Program-made: the position numbers and the translations under genes
Source: an uncultured Solobacterium sp.
GTDB taxonomy: Bacteria; Bacillota_I; Bacilli_A; Erysipelotrichales; Erysipelotrichaceae
Assembly (NCBI GenBank): GCA_900546285.1
Contig: URCJ01000015.1
Coordinates: 1-38,144, forward strand
Reading direction: 5' to 3'
Length of the DNA: 38,144 bases
Shown: piece after piece, positions 7,716-15,086 of the stretch
How positions within the stretch are numbered: the first letter of the stretch is position 1
Layout of the letters: every line of letters begins with the position of its first letter
The notes under the pieces: generated by a model
The model's database searches: none
What the model was told of the DNA's origin: nothing
The model's input: only the letters and a program-made list of their open reading frames with translations

Positions 7716-8778
7716 CGTTGAATATATCAAGCAGATAGCCATAACCCTCTTGTTCCATCTTGGCATAAGGAATAAAACGAAGGGCAGCACTATTAATACA
7801 GTACCTAGTACCATTTGGAGATTCAGGATCACCCTCAAACACATGACCTAAATGACTATCACCTGATCTACTTCTAACTTCCACTCTTCTCATACCATAA
7901 CTATTATCTTCTTTCTTAATAATAGATGGTTCCTCAATAGGCTTAGAGAAGGCTGGCCAACCACAACCACTCTCAAACTTATCACTAGATGAGAATAATG
8001 GTTCACCTGTTGCAACATCAACATATATTCCCTTCTCGAAATGATCATAGAATTCATTAAGGAAAGGCTTCTCAGTACCATTTTCTTGCGTAACACGATA
8101 CTGTTCATCATTAAGCTTATCCCTAATAAGATCTGTCGCAGGCTTCTTATAATCTCCTGGATCAATTCTTAATTTAGAGAACAACTCAATTTCTTTTCTT
8201 GGAATATGACAATAGCCACCTGGATTTTTCTGTAAATAGTTTTGATGATACTCCTCTGCCTCTATAAAATTAACCAAAGGCTCAACCTCAACCACAAAAT
8301 CCTTATATCTACTTCTTTCGATATCCACAATACGTTTAACAACTTCCTTAGTCACATTGTTAGTATAGTAGATACCTGTTTGATACTGACTACCAATATC
8401 ATTACCCTGTCTATTTCTAATAGTTGGATCTATTACATAGAAATAAGCTAATAATATCGCATCTAAGCTAATCTTATCAGGATCATACTCAACTCTAACT
8501 GTTTCCTTAAAACCGGTATCGCCTTTTAAGATTCTTTTATAATTAGCTAGACTCTCATCATTTCCATTGGCATAGCCGCTAGTTGCCTCTATCACGCCAT
8601 CCATTGACTCCATCAACAACTCAAGACCCCAGAAACAGCCACCAGCCAAATAAATTACATTTTCAGTTGTATCTTCATACACACTGTCTTCATACAAATA
8701 TTCTTTTTTCATCTTCTTTTCCTTACATGCACTTGTTATTACTAACAATATCACAATTAATAGTATTTTAGTTTTCAT
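7708..8778 (-). CDS. msrAB: Lipoprotein MsrA-MsrB fusion, peptide methionine sulfoxide reductase
   Basis: A 356-aa two-domain repair enzyme reducing both S (MsrA) and R (MsrB) methionine sulfoxide. A signal peptide with lipobox ITSAC puts the mature protein on the outer face of the membrane, lipidated at C18. MsrA follows with GGCFWG (catalytic C48). MsrB occupies about 210-340, with GEPLFSSSDKFESGCGWPAF, SRSGDSHLGHVF and RYCINSAALRF (catalytic C327). The CXXC zinc sites of some MsrB proteins are absent, as usual for such fusions. It is the last gene of an operon with a TlpA-like thioredoxin (37 nt upstream), the presumed reductant, and a NapH-like membrane protein. Similar lipid-anchored or secreted Msr fusions in streptococci and Neisseria use a dedicated TlpA-type partner. 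The start ATG precedes a standard signal peptide. Confidence 0.93.
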   Translation of the reverse strand: MKTKILLIVILLVITSACKEKKMKKEYLYEDSVYEDTTENVIYLAGGCFWGLELLMESMDGVIEATSGYANGNDESLANYKRILKGDTGFKETVRVEYDPDKISLDAILLAYFYVIDPTIRNRQGNDIGSQYQTGIYYTNNVTKEVVKRIVDIERSRYKDFVVEVEPLVNFIEAEEYHQNYLQKNPGGYCHIPRKEIELFSKLRIDPGDYKKPATDLIRDKLNDEQYRVTQENGTEKPFLNEFYDHFEKGIYVDVATGEPLFSSSDKFESGCGWPAFSKPIEEPSIIKKEDNSYGMRRVEVRSRSGDSHLGHVFEGDPESPNGTRYCINSAALRFIPYAKMEQEGYGYLLDIFNEK

Positions 8779-8815
8779 AATATTAAACCTTCTAGGTAAA
8801 AGAAGAATTTAAATA

Positions 8816-9670
8816 TTACTTACTTAAAGCTTCTTGGATATACTTATCTAGCAATTCCTTTTGAGCATCTTCCATAAGAGCACCTAAGATTGGTTCACCA
8901 ACAATATTACCTTGGGAATCAATAACATAAGTAATTGGATATGCGAAGATGTTTTCAGTGAACTTACCTGCTGCGCTATCTTTGTCAAAATAAAAGTTTC
9001 TATAAGTAACACCCTTTGCTGCTAATAAGTCCTTCGCTTCCTTAATATCTTCTTCCTTACCATCTAACAATGTAGTATTAACACCAACTAACTCCCCGCC
9101 CATTTCTTTATATTCTTTATTCAATTTTTCTAAATCGGCAAGTTCTGCAACACATCCTGTACAACCTGTAAACCAATAATTAACTACAGTAAACTTATTA
9201 TTCTTAAATACTTCCTTACTATCAACATCATTACCATCTAAGTCTTTACCAGTAAATGAAGGATAGGCTTCCATCTCTTCCATATTCATACTAGAATCGT
9301 TTGCCTTAGCTGAAAGGTCTGGATACTTATTTTCAAGCTCTGTTAATTCACTCTCAATATCCTTAATCTTTTGAGCTTGATTCTTGATATAGCCATAATC
9401 ATCTTCTGATAAATCTTCCTTAATACTTTCAACCATATCTAATAAGAAATCACCATAATTCTTGCCATCTTCAATCATAGACATCTTATCACTTGCCATA
9501 TAAACCTTTTCCCATAGCTCAGTATCTTTGCCTAGGATTTCATTCTCTTCAGCCATCAATTCCTTATATCTAGCTAAAGCCTGAGCCTCTAGATTATCAT
9601 CCTTCTTACAAGCCACAAGACCTACCAACATTAATACCGTTAATAAGCTTACTAATAATTTTTTAATCAT
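8816..9670 (-). CDS. TlpA/ResA-like thiol-disulfide oxidoreductase lipoprotein
   Basis: A 284-aa membrane-anchored thioredoxin-fold protein. The lipobox is LVAC (lipid C21). Residues 30-130 form a charged, helix-rich region unlike short ResA proteins, perhaps a spacer or partner-binding arm. The redoxin domain starts about residue 136 and carries VVNYWFTGCTGCVAEL, with the active-site pair C170 and C173 (CTGC). It ends with VTYRNFYFDK and FAYPITYVIDSQGNIVG, the latter holding the cis-proline. It overlaps the NapH-like gene by 8 nt (ATGATTAA) and precedes msrAB. The inferred role is carrying electrons from the membrane protein to MsrAB outside the cell. Confidence 0.9.
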   Translation of the reverse strand: MIKKLLVSLLTVLMLVGLVACKKDDNLEAQALARYKELMAEENEILGKDTELWEKVYMASDKMSMIEDGKNYGDFLLDMVESIKEDLSEDDYGYIKNQAQKIKDIESELTELENKYPDLSAKANDSSMNMEEMEAYPSFTGKDLDGNDVDSKEVFKNNKFTVVNYWFTGCTGCVAELADLEKLNKEYKEMGGELVGVNTTLLDGKEEDIKEAKDLLAAKGVTYRNFYFDKDSAAGKFTENIFAYPITYVIDSQGNIVGEPILGALMEDAQKELLDKYIQEALSK

Positions 9671-10556
9671 TTAATTTACCTTCTTTCTTTAAATCTAAGC
9701 CAAAATTATAGCTTAGTGCTTTTACAGGACATGCCTTAATACAATCACCACAACGAATACACTCTGTGTGTTGAGGATCTTTAGTCACATCAACATCCAT
9801 CTTACAAGTTTTTACACACTTTCCACAACGCACACACTTGTCTTCTTCAAACTTAATCTTAAATAAAGATATCTTATTGAACAAGGCATAGAATGCACCA
9901 AGAGGACACAACCACTTACAGAATGGTCGATAGAAGATAGTACTTAGGATAACTATAATCACTAGAATTGAAAACTTCCAAGTAAATAGTTTACCTAAGG
10001 CTGCCTTAACACTTGGATTAACAAGTGATAAGGGTAGCGCACCCTCTAGTACCCCTTGAGGACATATGTACTTACAAAAGAAAGGATTAGCCATATTTAC
10101 ATCGTTTCTAACTAAAATGGGTAGTAAAATTACAAACACTACAAGGATTACATATTTTAAGTAAGTTAAGAAATGTAACTTCTTAGTAGAAAACTTTTTT
10201 GTTGGAATCTTATGTAATAATTCTTGAAACCAACCAAAGGGACATAAGAAGCCACAGATTAATCTTCCAAACATTACGCCAAAGAATATTAGGATACCAC
10301 TGACATAGTACGAGAATCTAAATTTACTAGATCCTACAACAGCCTGGAAAGAGCCAATTGGACAAGCTCCTGTGGCTGCAGGACATGAATAACAGTTAAG
10401 ACCTGGTACACATACTGACTTGGCCTTTCCTGTATAAATAGAACCTTTACTAAAGTTTGAAACATGGGGGTTAGTAAATAGTGTAGCTAAAGCTTGAATG
10501 AAGCCTCTTTTCTTAGCTACTTCGCAAGATATTTTCTTTTTATCCAATGCCAACAC
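9663..10556 (-). CDS. NapH-like 4Fe-4S membrane protein
   Basis: About 297 aa, a polytopic membrane protein with ferredoxin domain, of the NapH/CcoG-like group that passes electrons across or along the membrane. Cysteine motifs appear in order: CVPGLNCYSCPAATGACP (residues 49-66), CGFLCPFGW, CKYICPQG, CKWLCPLG at membrane edges, then two 4Fe-4S sites, CVRCGKCVKTC and CIRCGDCIKACP, near the C-terminus. About five hydrophobic segments are seen. The start is uncertain: the GTG at 10556 sits 1 nt from GGAG, while TTG codons at 10553 and 10547 are spaced 4 and 10 nt. All three lie inside the end of the upstream 45-aa gene, so translation is coupled. It stands where a CcdA protein would normally feed a TlpA partner, so it is inferred to be the electron source for the repair chain. 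Confidence 0.87.
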   Translation of the reverse strand: MLALDKKKISCEVAKKRGFIQALATLFTNPHVSNFSKGSIYTGKAKSVCVPGLNCYSCPAATGACPIGSFQAVVGSSKFRFSYYVSGILIFFGVMFGRLICGFLCPFGWFQELLHKIPTKKFSTKKLHFLTYLKYVILVVFVILLPILVRNDVNMANPFFCKYICPQGVLEGALPLSLVNPSVKAALGKLFTWKFSILVIIVILSTIFYRPFCKWLCPLGAFYALFNKISLFKIKFEEDKCVRCGKCVKTCKMDVDVTKDPQHTECIRCGDCIKACPVKALSYNFGLDLKKEGKLND

Positions 10557-10677
10557 ACTCCAAGCAGATTTTTATCGCTTTTCCTAATACTGTATCTACC
10601 TCTTTTCGATAGATGCCATATCCTATCATTACTATAGCTAACAATAATGTTAGGACTTGAATACTTCCTTTTTTCAT
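10540..10677 (-). CDS. CD1871A-family CXXC mini membrane protein
   Basis: A 45-aa gene in a frame other than the longest open frame here. It begins MKKGSIQVLTLLLAIVMIGY, a single membrane segment (about residues 7-22), and ends KAIKICLECVGIG with the C38-L-E-C41 pair. This matches the small CD1871A-type CXXC proteins found beside NapH-like and TlpA-like genes in anaerobic Bacillota. AAAGGA lies 10 nt before the ATG. It is the first gene of the msr operon and overlaps the NapH-like gene by up to 17 nt. The CXXC next to the membrane suggests a thiol relay or a metal/iron-sulfur-assembly helper; its function has not been proven. The overlapping 60-codon frame lacks any family resemblance. Confidence 0.8.
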   Translation of the reverse strand: MKKGSIQVLTLLLAIVMIGYGIYRKEVDTVLGKAIKICLECVGIG

Positions 10678-10706
10678 AAGCTAACCAATCCTTTCGCACT
10701 TATCTT

Positions 10707-10734
10707 AGTATATGAGAAATAAAATTGGCGTTAA
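10707..10734 (-). promoter_or_regulatory. Promoter of the msr operon
   Basis: Minus-strand TTAACG (10729-10734), 16-nt spacer, TATACT (10707-10712), 30 nt before the first start codon. The -35 element is weak and lies 7 bp downstream of the tandem repeat at 10742-10760, as expected of an activator-dependent promoter. Confidence 0.55.
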
Positions 10735-10741
10735 GAAAAAA

Positions 10742-10774
10742 CTTTATATGAACTTTATATCGAATTGATATAAT
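10742..10774 (+). promoter_or_regulatory. Tandem response-regulator site and two-component promoter
   Basis: CTTTATAT occurs at 10742-10749 and 10753-10760, an exact 11-bp period, the geometry of an OmpR/PhoB-type dimer on direct repeats. On the plus strand TATAAT (10769-10774) lies 8 bp downstream with no good -35, so the repeats take the place of the -35. On the minus strand they sit just upstream of the msr operon -35. One site could thus drive both transcription units. Confidence 0.6.
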
Positions 10775-10793
10775 TTGAAAAGAGGTGAAATAA

Positions 10794-11468
10794 ATGCGCT
10801 TATTAATAATAGAAGATGAACAAGAATTATGTTTAATGATTCATAAAGTACTAAAGTCAAAAGGCTATAGTGTTGATTATTGTTTTGATGGTGAAGAAGG
10901 AATGGAACTATTAGAAGTAGAAAACTATGATCTTGTAATCCTTGACCTTAACCTACCAGGAATGGATGGTATGACTATATTATCTAACTTTAGACAATTC
11001 AATAGAGAAACGCCTGTCTTAATCCTTTCTGCCCTAGTATCTGTTAATGATAAGGTAAAAGGTTTAGATGCAGGAGCTAGTGATTATTTAACTAAACCAT
11101 TTCATTTTGAAGAATTAGAAGCACGCATTCGTTCTTTAACTTATCGTAACTTTAAACAAAATGATACTTCTTTAAAATGTGGAGAAATAACTTTTGACAG
11201 TATTAAAAGACAATGTCAAATAAATGGAGACATTTTAACTTTAACTAAAAAAGAAACAGCTATCTTAGAATATCTATTACTACACCAAGGAAGACCAATT
11301 TCCTCTGAAGAGTTAATCGAACATGTTTGGGACAATAGTGTTGATTCGTTTTCAAATTCAATTAGAGTTCATATCTCATCACTTCGTAAGAAACTAAAAG
11401 ATAAGTTAGGCTATGATCCTATTATTAATAGAATTGGTGAGGGCTACTTAATTAAGGAGATAATATGA
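10794..11468 (+). CDS. OmpR-family response regulator
   Basis: A 224-aa transcription factor. The receiver domain (1-115) has the acidic pair E7/D8, phospho-acceptor D51 in LVILDLNLPGMDG, S79 and K101 in DYLTKPF. A winged-helix DNA-binding domain (about 130-222) follows, with LTKKETAILEYLLLHQGRPIS and VRVHISSLRKKL-like recognition sequence (IRVHISSLRKKLKDK). AGAGGTG lies 6 nt before the ATG. Its stop overlaps the start of the sensor kinase by 4 nt. It diverges from the msr operon across 116 nt containing a tandem repeat, so it is the probable activator of msr repair and of itself. What signal it answers (hypochlorous acid, peroxide, methionine sulfoxide or envelope stress) cannot be seen. Confidence 0.92.
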   Translation: MRLLIIEDEQELCLMIHKVLKSKGYSVDYCFDGEEGMELLEVENYDLVILDLNLPGMDGMTILSNFRQFNRETPVLILSALVSVNDKVKGLDAGASDYLTKPFHFEELEARIRSLTYRNFKQNDTSLKCGEITFDSIKRQCQINGDILTLTKKETAILEYLLLHQGRPISSEELIEHVWDNSVDSFSNSIRVHISSLRKKLKDKLGYDPIINRIGEGYLIKEII

Positions 11469-12556
11469 AAAATTCACTACAATGGCGTATAACAATCATG
11501 ACCTTCTTGTTAATATCTTTTACTTGTTTATTGATGCAAGTACTACTTTCTACAAGTGGTATTTCCTATATGAATGATATCGAAAGCTTTGTGATTAATA
11601 ATGAAACTAAGATTCCTGTTGACCCCAAGGATGTTACCCTTGTAATATCAACTGCCAAGAGTGATTTTAGAATATCTAATATCTTAATATCATTGGGTGT
11701 TGCCCTATTATCAGGTGTTCTTGCTTATTTTGTATCAGGCAAAGCTTTAAAACCATTAAACAAATATGTAGAACAAGTAGAAACAGTTCAATCTAGTAAT
11801 CTAGGTGATGTTAAGTTAGAAGAAGATTCTCTTTTAGAATTCTCAAATCTTTCTAAATCATTAAATGATATGTTGGATAGACTTAACCAGTCTTTTAAGG
11901 CACAGGAACAATTTAACTATAATGTAGCCCATGAACTAAAAACACCATTAGCTTTGATGCAGGCACAGATTGAATCATTTCCAATTGATAATCCTGGGCT
12001 TAAACCAGAGACAAATGTTTTCTTAAAGTCTTTAGCTGAACAAATTGAAAGATTAAATCAAATGAGTAAAACACTATTGGAGATAGCTAATCTTAATAAT
12101 ATCCCTACTAATGAACAAATTGAGCTTAATCCTTTAGTGGAAGAAATTATAGCTGATTTAAGTTTGTTGGCTGATAAAAAGAATATCTCTTTATCTACTA
12201 AAGGTAACTCAACCATTACCGGTTCAGATACTCTTATTTACCAAATGATATATAACTTGGTTGAGAATGCGATTAAATATAATAACAACAACGGTAGTGT
12301 AAACATAGACGTATCAAATGATGATAAGTATACCTATATCCAAATAAAAGACACAGGTAGTGGTATACCAAAAGAATACCAGGAAACCATCTTTCAACCC
12401 TTCTTTAGAATAGACAAATCTAGAAATAGACAATTTGGTGGTGTTGGCTTAGGCTTAGCCTTAGTATATGAGATAGCTAAGTTACATAAGGCTAGTGTTT
12501 ATGTTAAAGACAGTAACTCTAATGGAACAATAATAGAAGTAAAAATGGAACGTTAA
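11465..12556 (+). CDS. Membrane sensor histidine kinase
   Basis: A 363-aa kinase partner of the response regulator. Two membrane segments (about 10-30 and 71-91) enclose a short extracellular loop of some 40 residues, too small for a large sensor domain, so sensing may occur in the membrane or through a partner. A HAMP-like linker follows (about 92-145), then the HisKA helix with phospho-acceptor H156 in NVAHELKTPL. The ATPase domain has the N box NLVENAIKYN, the G1 box DTGSGIP and the G2 box GGVGLGLAL. It starts within the regulator's stop codon (ATGA), showing coupled translation. The stop codon is inside the loop of the terminator at 12543-12566. Confidence 0.92.
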   Translation: MKNSLQWRITIMTFLLISFTCLLMQVLLSTSGISYMNDIESFVINNETKIPVDPKDVTLVISTAKSDFRISNILISLGVALLSGVLAYFVSGKALKPLNKYVEQVETVQSSNLGDVKLEEDSLLEFSNLSKSLNDMLDRLNQSFKAQEQFNYNVAHELKTPLALMQAQIESFPIDNPGLKPETNVFLKSLAEQIERLNQMSKTLLEIANLNNIPTNEQIELNPLVEEIIADLSLLADKKNISLSTKGNSTITGSDTLIYQMIYNLVENAIKYNNNNGSVNIDVSNDDKYTYIQIKDTGSGIPKEYQETIFQPFFRIDKSRNRQFGGVGLGLALVYEIAKLHKASVYVKDSNSNGTIIEVKMER

Positions 12557-12570
12557 TGTTCCATTTCTTA
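12543..12570. terminator. Hairpin between convergent genes
   Basis: AAATGGAAC (12543-12551) and GTTCCATTT (12558-12566) form a 9-bp stem with a 6-nt loop containing the kinase stop codon, followed by CTTATTT. It can also serve the minus-strand module ending at 12568, whose last codons lie next to it. Confidence 0.6.
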
Positions 12571-13065
12571 TTTATCCTCATTATATATTCTTTTAATAAT
12601 CTCATATTGGCGCTTGAGTTCTTCTTCTTCGGTTATAGGCAAACCCTTTGCCTCTAATATTCTTTCAATTGCTTGACTTGGATCTAGAGTATGATAAGGA
12701 AGATATACATCCCTTAATTCTTTTGGCTTTACAATTCGATAGACTTGAGCCGAAGACATTTCGTAAGTATATGAATAGTATCTATAGACATAGCCAATCC
12801 AATACATCTCATTTGGGCTATATTTAACGCTACCATAATTACTAACACCATATTCTTCTTCTACAAAGTCTAGTACATCTTTCCATTGATAGTTAGTATC
12901 AAGTATACCTTCATTATCAAATAAATCAGCAATTTTACTGTGCATGAATCTTCTAATGAAAACATCAGAGCTGCATTCCATTCTATCTATAGAATGTTCA
13001 AAAGCTTGAGCTTGTATTTTGCACATTAGTAAACCATTACTATCGATTTTTCTTTTCTTTAACAT
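12568..13065 (-). CDS. Partner protein of the HTH-DUF3990 module
   Basis: A 165-aa protein without signal or membrane segment. I do not recognise a named domain. It carries strongly patterned segments, SSDVFIRRFMHSKIADLF, MYWIGYVYRYYSYTYEMS and ELRDVYLPYHTLDPSQAIER, which from memory recur in small Firmicutes proteins placed beside HTH-DUF3990 genes. The ATG overlaps the stop of the upstream gene by 7 nt (ATGTTAA), so the two are translationally coupled and probably act together. By analogy with toxin-antitoxin pairs it could be the toxin or the neutralising partner; sequence alone does not decide. The aromatic-rich middle part is unusual and may be a binding surface. Confidence 0.7.
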   Translation of the reverse strand: MLKKRKIDSNGLLMCKIQAQAFEHSIDRMECSSDVFIRRFMHSKIADLFDNEGILDTNYQWKDVLDFVEEEYGVSNYGSVKYSPNEMYWIGYVYRYYSYTYEMSSAQVYRIVKPKELRDVYLPYHTLDPSQAIERILEAKGLPITEEEELKRQYEIIKRIYNEDK

Positions 13066-13916
13066 GCCAAAACCTCGTCTATATATTTTCCAATGCCTCT
13101 ATATTGTGCTTTAGCTAATTTAACTTTATCATTACCTAGTTTTCTATAATCCTCTTTAAGTTTTTTATAATGTTCTCTTTCTTTATCGCATACATAACAA
13201 CGTTCCACTATTTTTAACCTAGAAGCTGCCTTTTCGGTAAGAAATACATATTGCATACCAAGATTTGTAGCGGCTAAACAATGTTTACATTGTTCATCAG
13301 TGAGATTGCCTTCGATAAATTCATTAATCGTCTCAAACATCTTATTATCAGTTATAGGAGCAATTATATAATCACAATCTCTTGACTCTTTAATAATTTT
13401 CTTAATTAAGGGATGATTTTCATATTTGTCTAAAGTTTCCCTATAATATGCGATAGTCATCATCCATTCCCTATCAACTGAATATCTTTTACACTTTAAG
13501 TCACTATCATCAAAGGACATAAAATATACACTTGGATCATCATAAGTAGATATAAATGATACGGCTTGTTCATAGCTTTCGCCAGTATAGAAACCTTGGC
13601 CAAAATCATTATTTCCTCTACCAAAATTAACATCAATATTACCTTTTATTTCGCCCTTAGAACCGTGAAAAAGAAGCTTCTCATCATGACTCAAGTTATC
13701 TCTACATAACAATTCCTTTAGTTTGTTGATCTTAACATCTTTTTTAAACGCATAAGTAAAGGCACTTTCTACAATAGTTTTAGAAGGATATGAATCTTTT
13801 GATTCGATATTAGAAATTGTTTTTTGTTCAGTATCTAAAACCTTCGCGAATTCTTTTTGCGAAATATCCAAAACATCTCGAATCGCTTTAAAATCTTTGT
13901 CAAAATTGTAGTCCAT
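13059..13916 (-). CDS. HTH domain fused to DUF3990 (ADP-ribosyltransferase fold)
   Basis: A 285-aa two-part protein. Residues about 5-60 are a helix-turn-helix of the XRE type (AIRDVLDISQKEFAKVLDTE, then TISNIE). From about residue 80 comes DUF3990: LLFHGSKGEI, DFGQGFYTGESYEQAVSF, DYIIAPITDNKMFE and GMQYVFLTEKA. DUF3990 belongs to the ADP-ribosyltransferase clan; the H of FHGS and GFYTG motif correspond to NAD-binding positions of that fold, though activity is not shown. The C-terminus has a CYVCDKEREHYKKL segment and a basic helix. GAGGTGAG precedes the ATG. It is the first gene of the module, with its own promoter whose spacer holds a repeat probably bound by its own HTH. A decayed relative without HTH lies at 671-1175. 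Confidence 0.75.
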   Translation of the reverse strand: MDYNFDKDFKAIRDVLDISQKEFAKVLDTEQKTISNIESKDSYPSKTIVESAFTYAFKKDVKINKLKELLCRDNLSHDEKLLFHGSKGEIKGNIDVNFGRGNNDFGQGFYTGESYEQAVSFISTYDDPSVYFMSFDDSDLKCKRYSVDREWMMTIAYYRETLDKYENHPLIKKIIKESRDCDYIIAPITDNKMFETINEFIEGNLTDEQCKHCLAATNLGMQYVFLTEKAASRLKIVERCYVCDKEREHYKKLKEDYRKLGNDKVKLAKAQYRGIGKYIDEVLAC

Positions 13917-13933
13917 ATTCTCACCTCAACTTA

Positions 13934-13962
13934 TTTATATCATTTTACCTAAAGAAGTTCAA
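13934..13962 (-). promoter_or_regulatory. Promoter of the HTH-DUF3990 module
   Basis: Minus-strand TTGAAC (13957-13962), exact 17-nt spacer, TATAAA (13934-13939), about 18 nt before the start codon. The spacer is filled by the first operator repeat, so a bound protein would block RNA polymerase. Confidence 0.65.
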
Positions 13963-13997
13963 TAAGTTATTTATACCTTTTTACATAAAGAAGTTTA
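13943..13997. repeat. Two operator-like direct repeats
   Basis: TTTTACCTAAAGAAGTTCA (13943-13961) and TTTTACATAAAGAAGTTTA (13979-13997) match at 17 of 19 positions, 36 bp apart. The first lies inside the promoter, the second just upstream. This fits autorepression by the HTH part of the downstream protein. Confidence 0.65.
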
Positions 13998-14032
13998 TAT
14001 ATGTAGTATTTTATATTATCTTGACGTTAACA

Positions 14033-15076
14033 CTATAGGTCATCAACAAGGGCTGTGCTTTTTGCATAGGCAGTGCTTTTGGCCTCAAAGAAATCTGTTT
14101 TAACCATATTGGCATTTGAATATTGACTAACCCAAGCCATACTATCTGGCTCTTTTTCAAAGCCTGGATAAAGTGGTGAATAGCCCAGACTCATCCAACG
14201 TAAATTTCCAAGATAATGAATATAGTCACTTATCATATCCTTATTTAAACCTGGAACACCATCTCCTATCACATAATGGCCCCACTCAATCTCTTGACGT
14301 ACACCTTCTTTCATCATAGAACGAAGCATTTCTATGTTTTCTTCTGTAAAAAGCTCGGGATTTTCCTTCTGTAGTTCGCTGATGATATTACGAAACAACC
14401 AAAGATGAGTATTCTCATCACGATTTATATAACGAATTTCCTGTGCTGAACCAGGCATTTTGCCATTTCGTGACAAGTTGTAGAAAAACATAAAACCGCT
14501 ATAGAAATAAATACCTTCTAAAATAAAGTTAGCCATCATCACACGCAATAATGTTAAATGATCTTTTTTAACCTGAAACTCATTATAACAATCACCAATA
14601 AAAGTATTGCGCCTTAAAAGATGCTCATCATTTTTCCATTGATACAAAATGTCATTTCTCTCCACAGGCGAACAAATAGTATCTAACATATAACTATAAC
14701 TTTGAGAATGGACACATTCCTGAAATGTCTGAATTGATAGACAAAGATTAACTTCATTTGCGGTAATATACTCGCCAATGTTTGGCAGGTTGGCCGTCTG
14801 TATCGAATCAAGAAAGACCAAAAAGCTAAGAATCTTATCATAAGCTGTACGTTCTGTTGACAATAGATTTGGATAATCTTTAACATCTTGAGAAAGATTA
14901 ATCTCTTCCGGCACCCAAAAGTTATTCATAGCCTGACGATACCAATCGCTAACCCATGGATACTTCATATTATTAAAATCATTTAAATTTGTAGTATTGC
15001 CACCAATCATCCTACGAAGACGTACATCAATATCTCCATTGGGATTAAAAAGTGGTTTTTTCTTAATTTCTTCCAT
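14033..15076 (-). CDS. nrdB: Class I ribonucleotide reductase small (beta) subunit
   Basis: A 347-aa radical-generating subunit of aerobic ribonucleotide reductase. The di-metal ligands are visible: D90 in FLVFLDSIQ, E120 and H123 in QECVHSQSY, E in ILEGIYFYSGF, then E and H in RDENTHLWLF. The radical tyrosine Y127 is present in HSQSYSYM, so this is a tyrosyl-radical type rather than a variant lacking tyrosine. C-terminal residues end in STALVDDL, short and acidic as needed to dock with NrdA. A GGAGG site precedes the ATG by 6-7 nt. It follows nrdA by 10 nt. No NrdI or NrdH is visible nearby, and no terminator is seen after its stop, so some read-through into the DUF3990 module is possible. 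Metal choice (iron or manganese) cannot be told. Confidence 0.94.
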   Translation of the reverse strand: MEEIKKKPLFNPNGDIDVRLRRMIGGNTTNLNDFNNMKYPWVSDWYRQAMNNFWVPEEINLSQDVKDYPNLLSTERTAYDKILSFLVFLDSIQTANLPNIGEYITANEVNLCLSIQTFQECVHSQSYSYMLDTICSPVERNDILYQWKNDEHLLRRNTFIGDCYNEFQVKKDHLTLLRVMMANFILEGIYFYSGFMFFYNLSRNGKMPGSAQEIRYINRDENTHLWLFRNIISELQKENPELFTEENIEMLRSMMKEGVRQEIEWGHYVIGDGVPGLNKDMISDYIHYLGNLRWMSLGYSPLYPGFEKEPDSMAWVSQYSNANMVKTDFFEAKSTAYAKSTALVDDL

Positions 15077-15086
15077 ATTATCCTCC

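Noticed and set aside
10517..10699. Minus-strand 60-codon frame upstream of the NapH-like gene
   Set aside because: It overlaps the well supported 45-aa CXXC gene in another frame and has no coherent protein character.
14683..14886. Out-of-frame open frames inside nrdB, nrdA, pepD and msrAB
   Set aside because: These are shadows of strongly conserved genes, without starts or conservation of their own.
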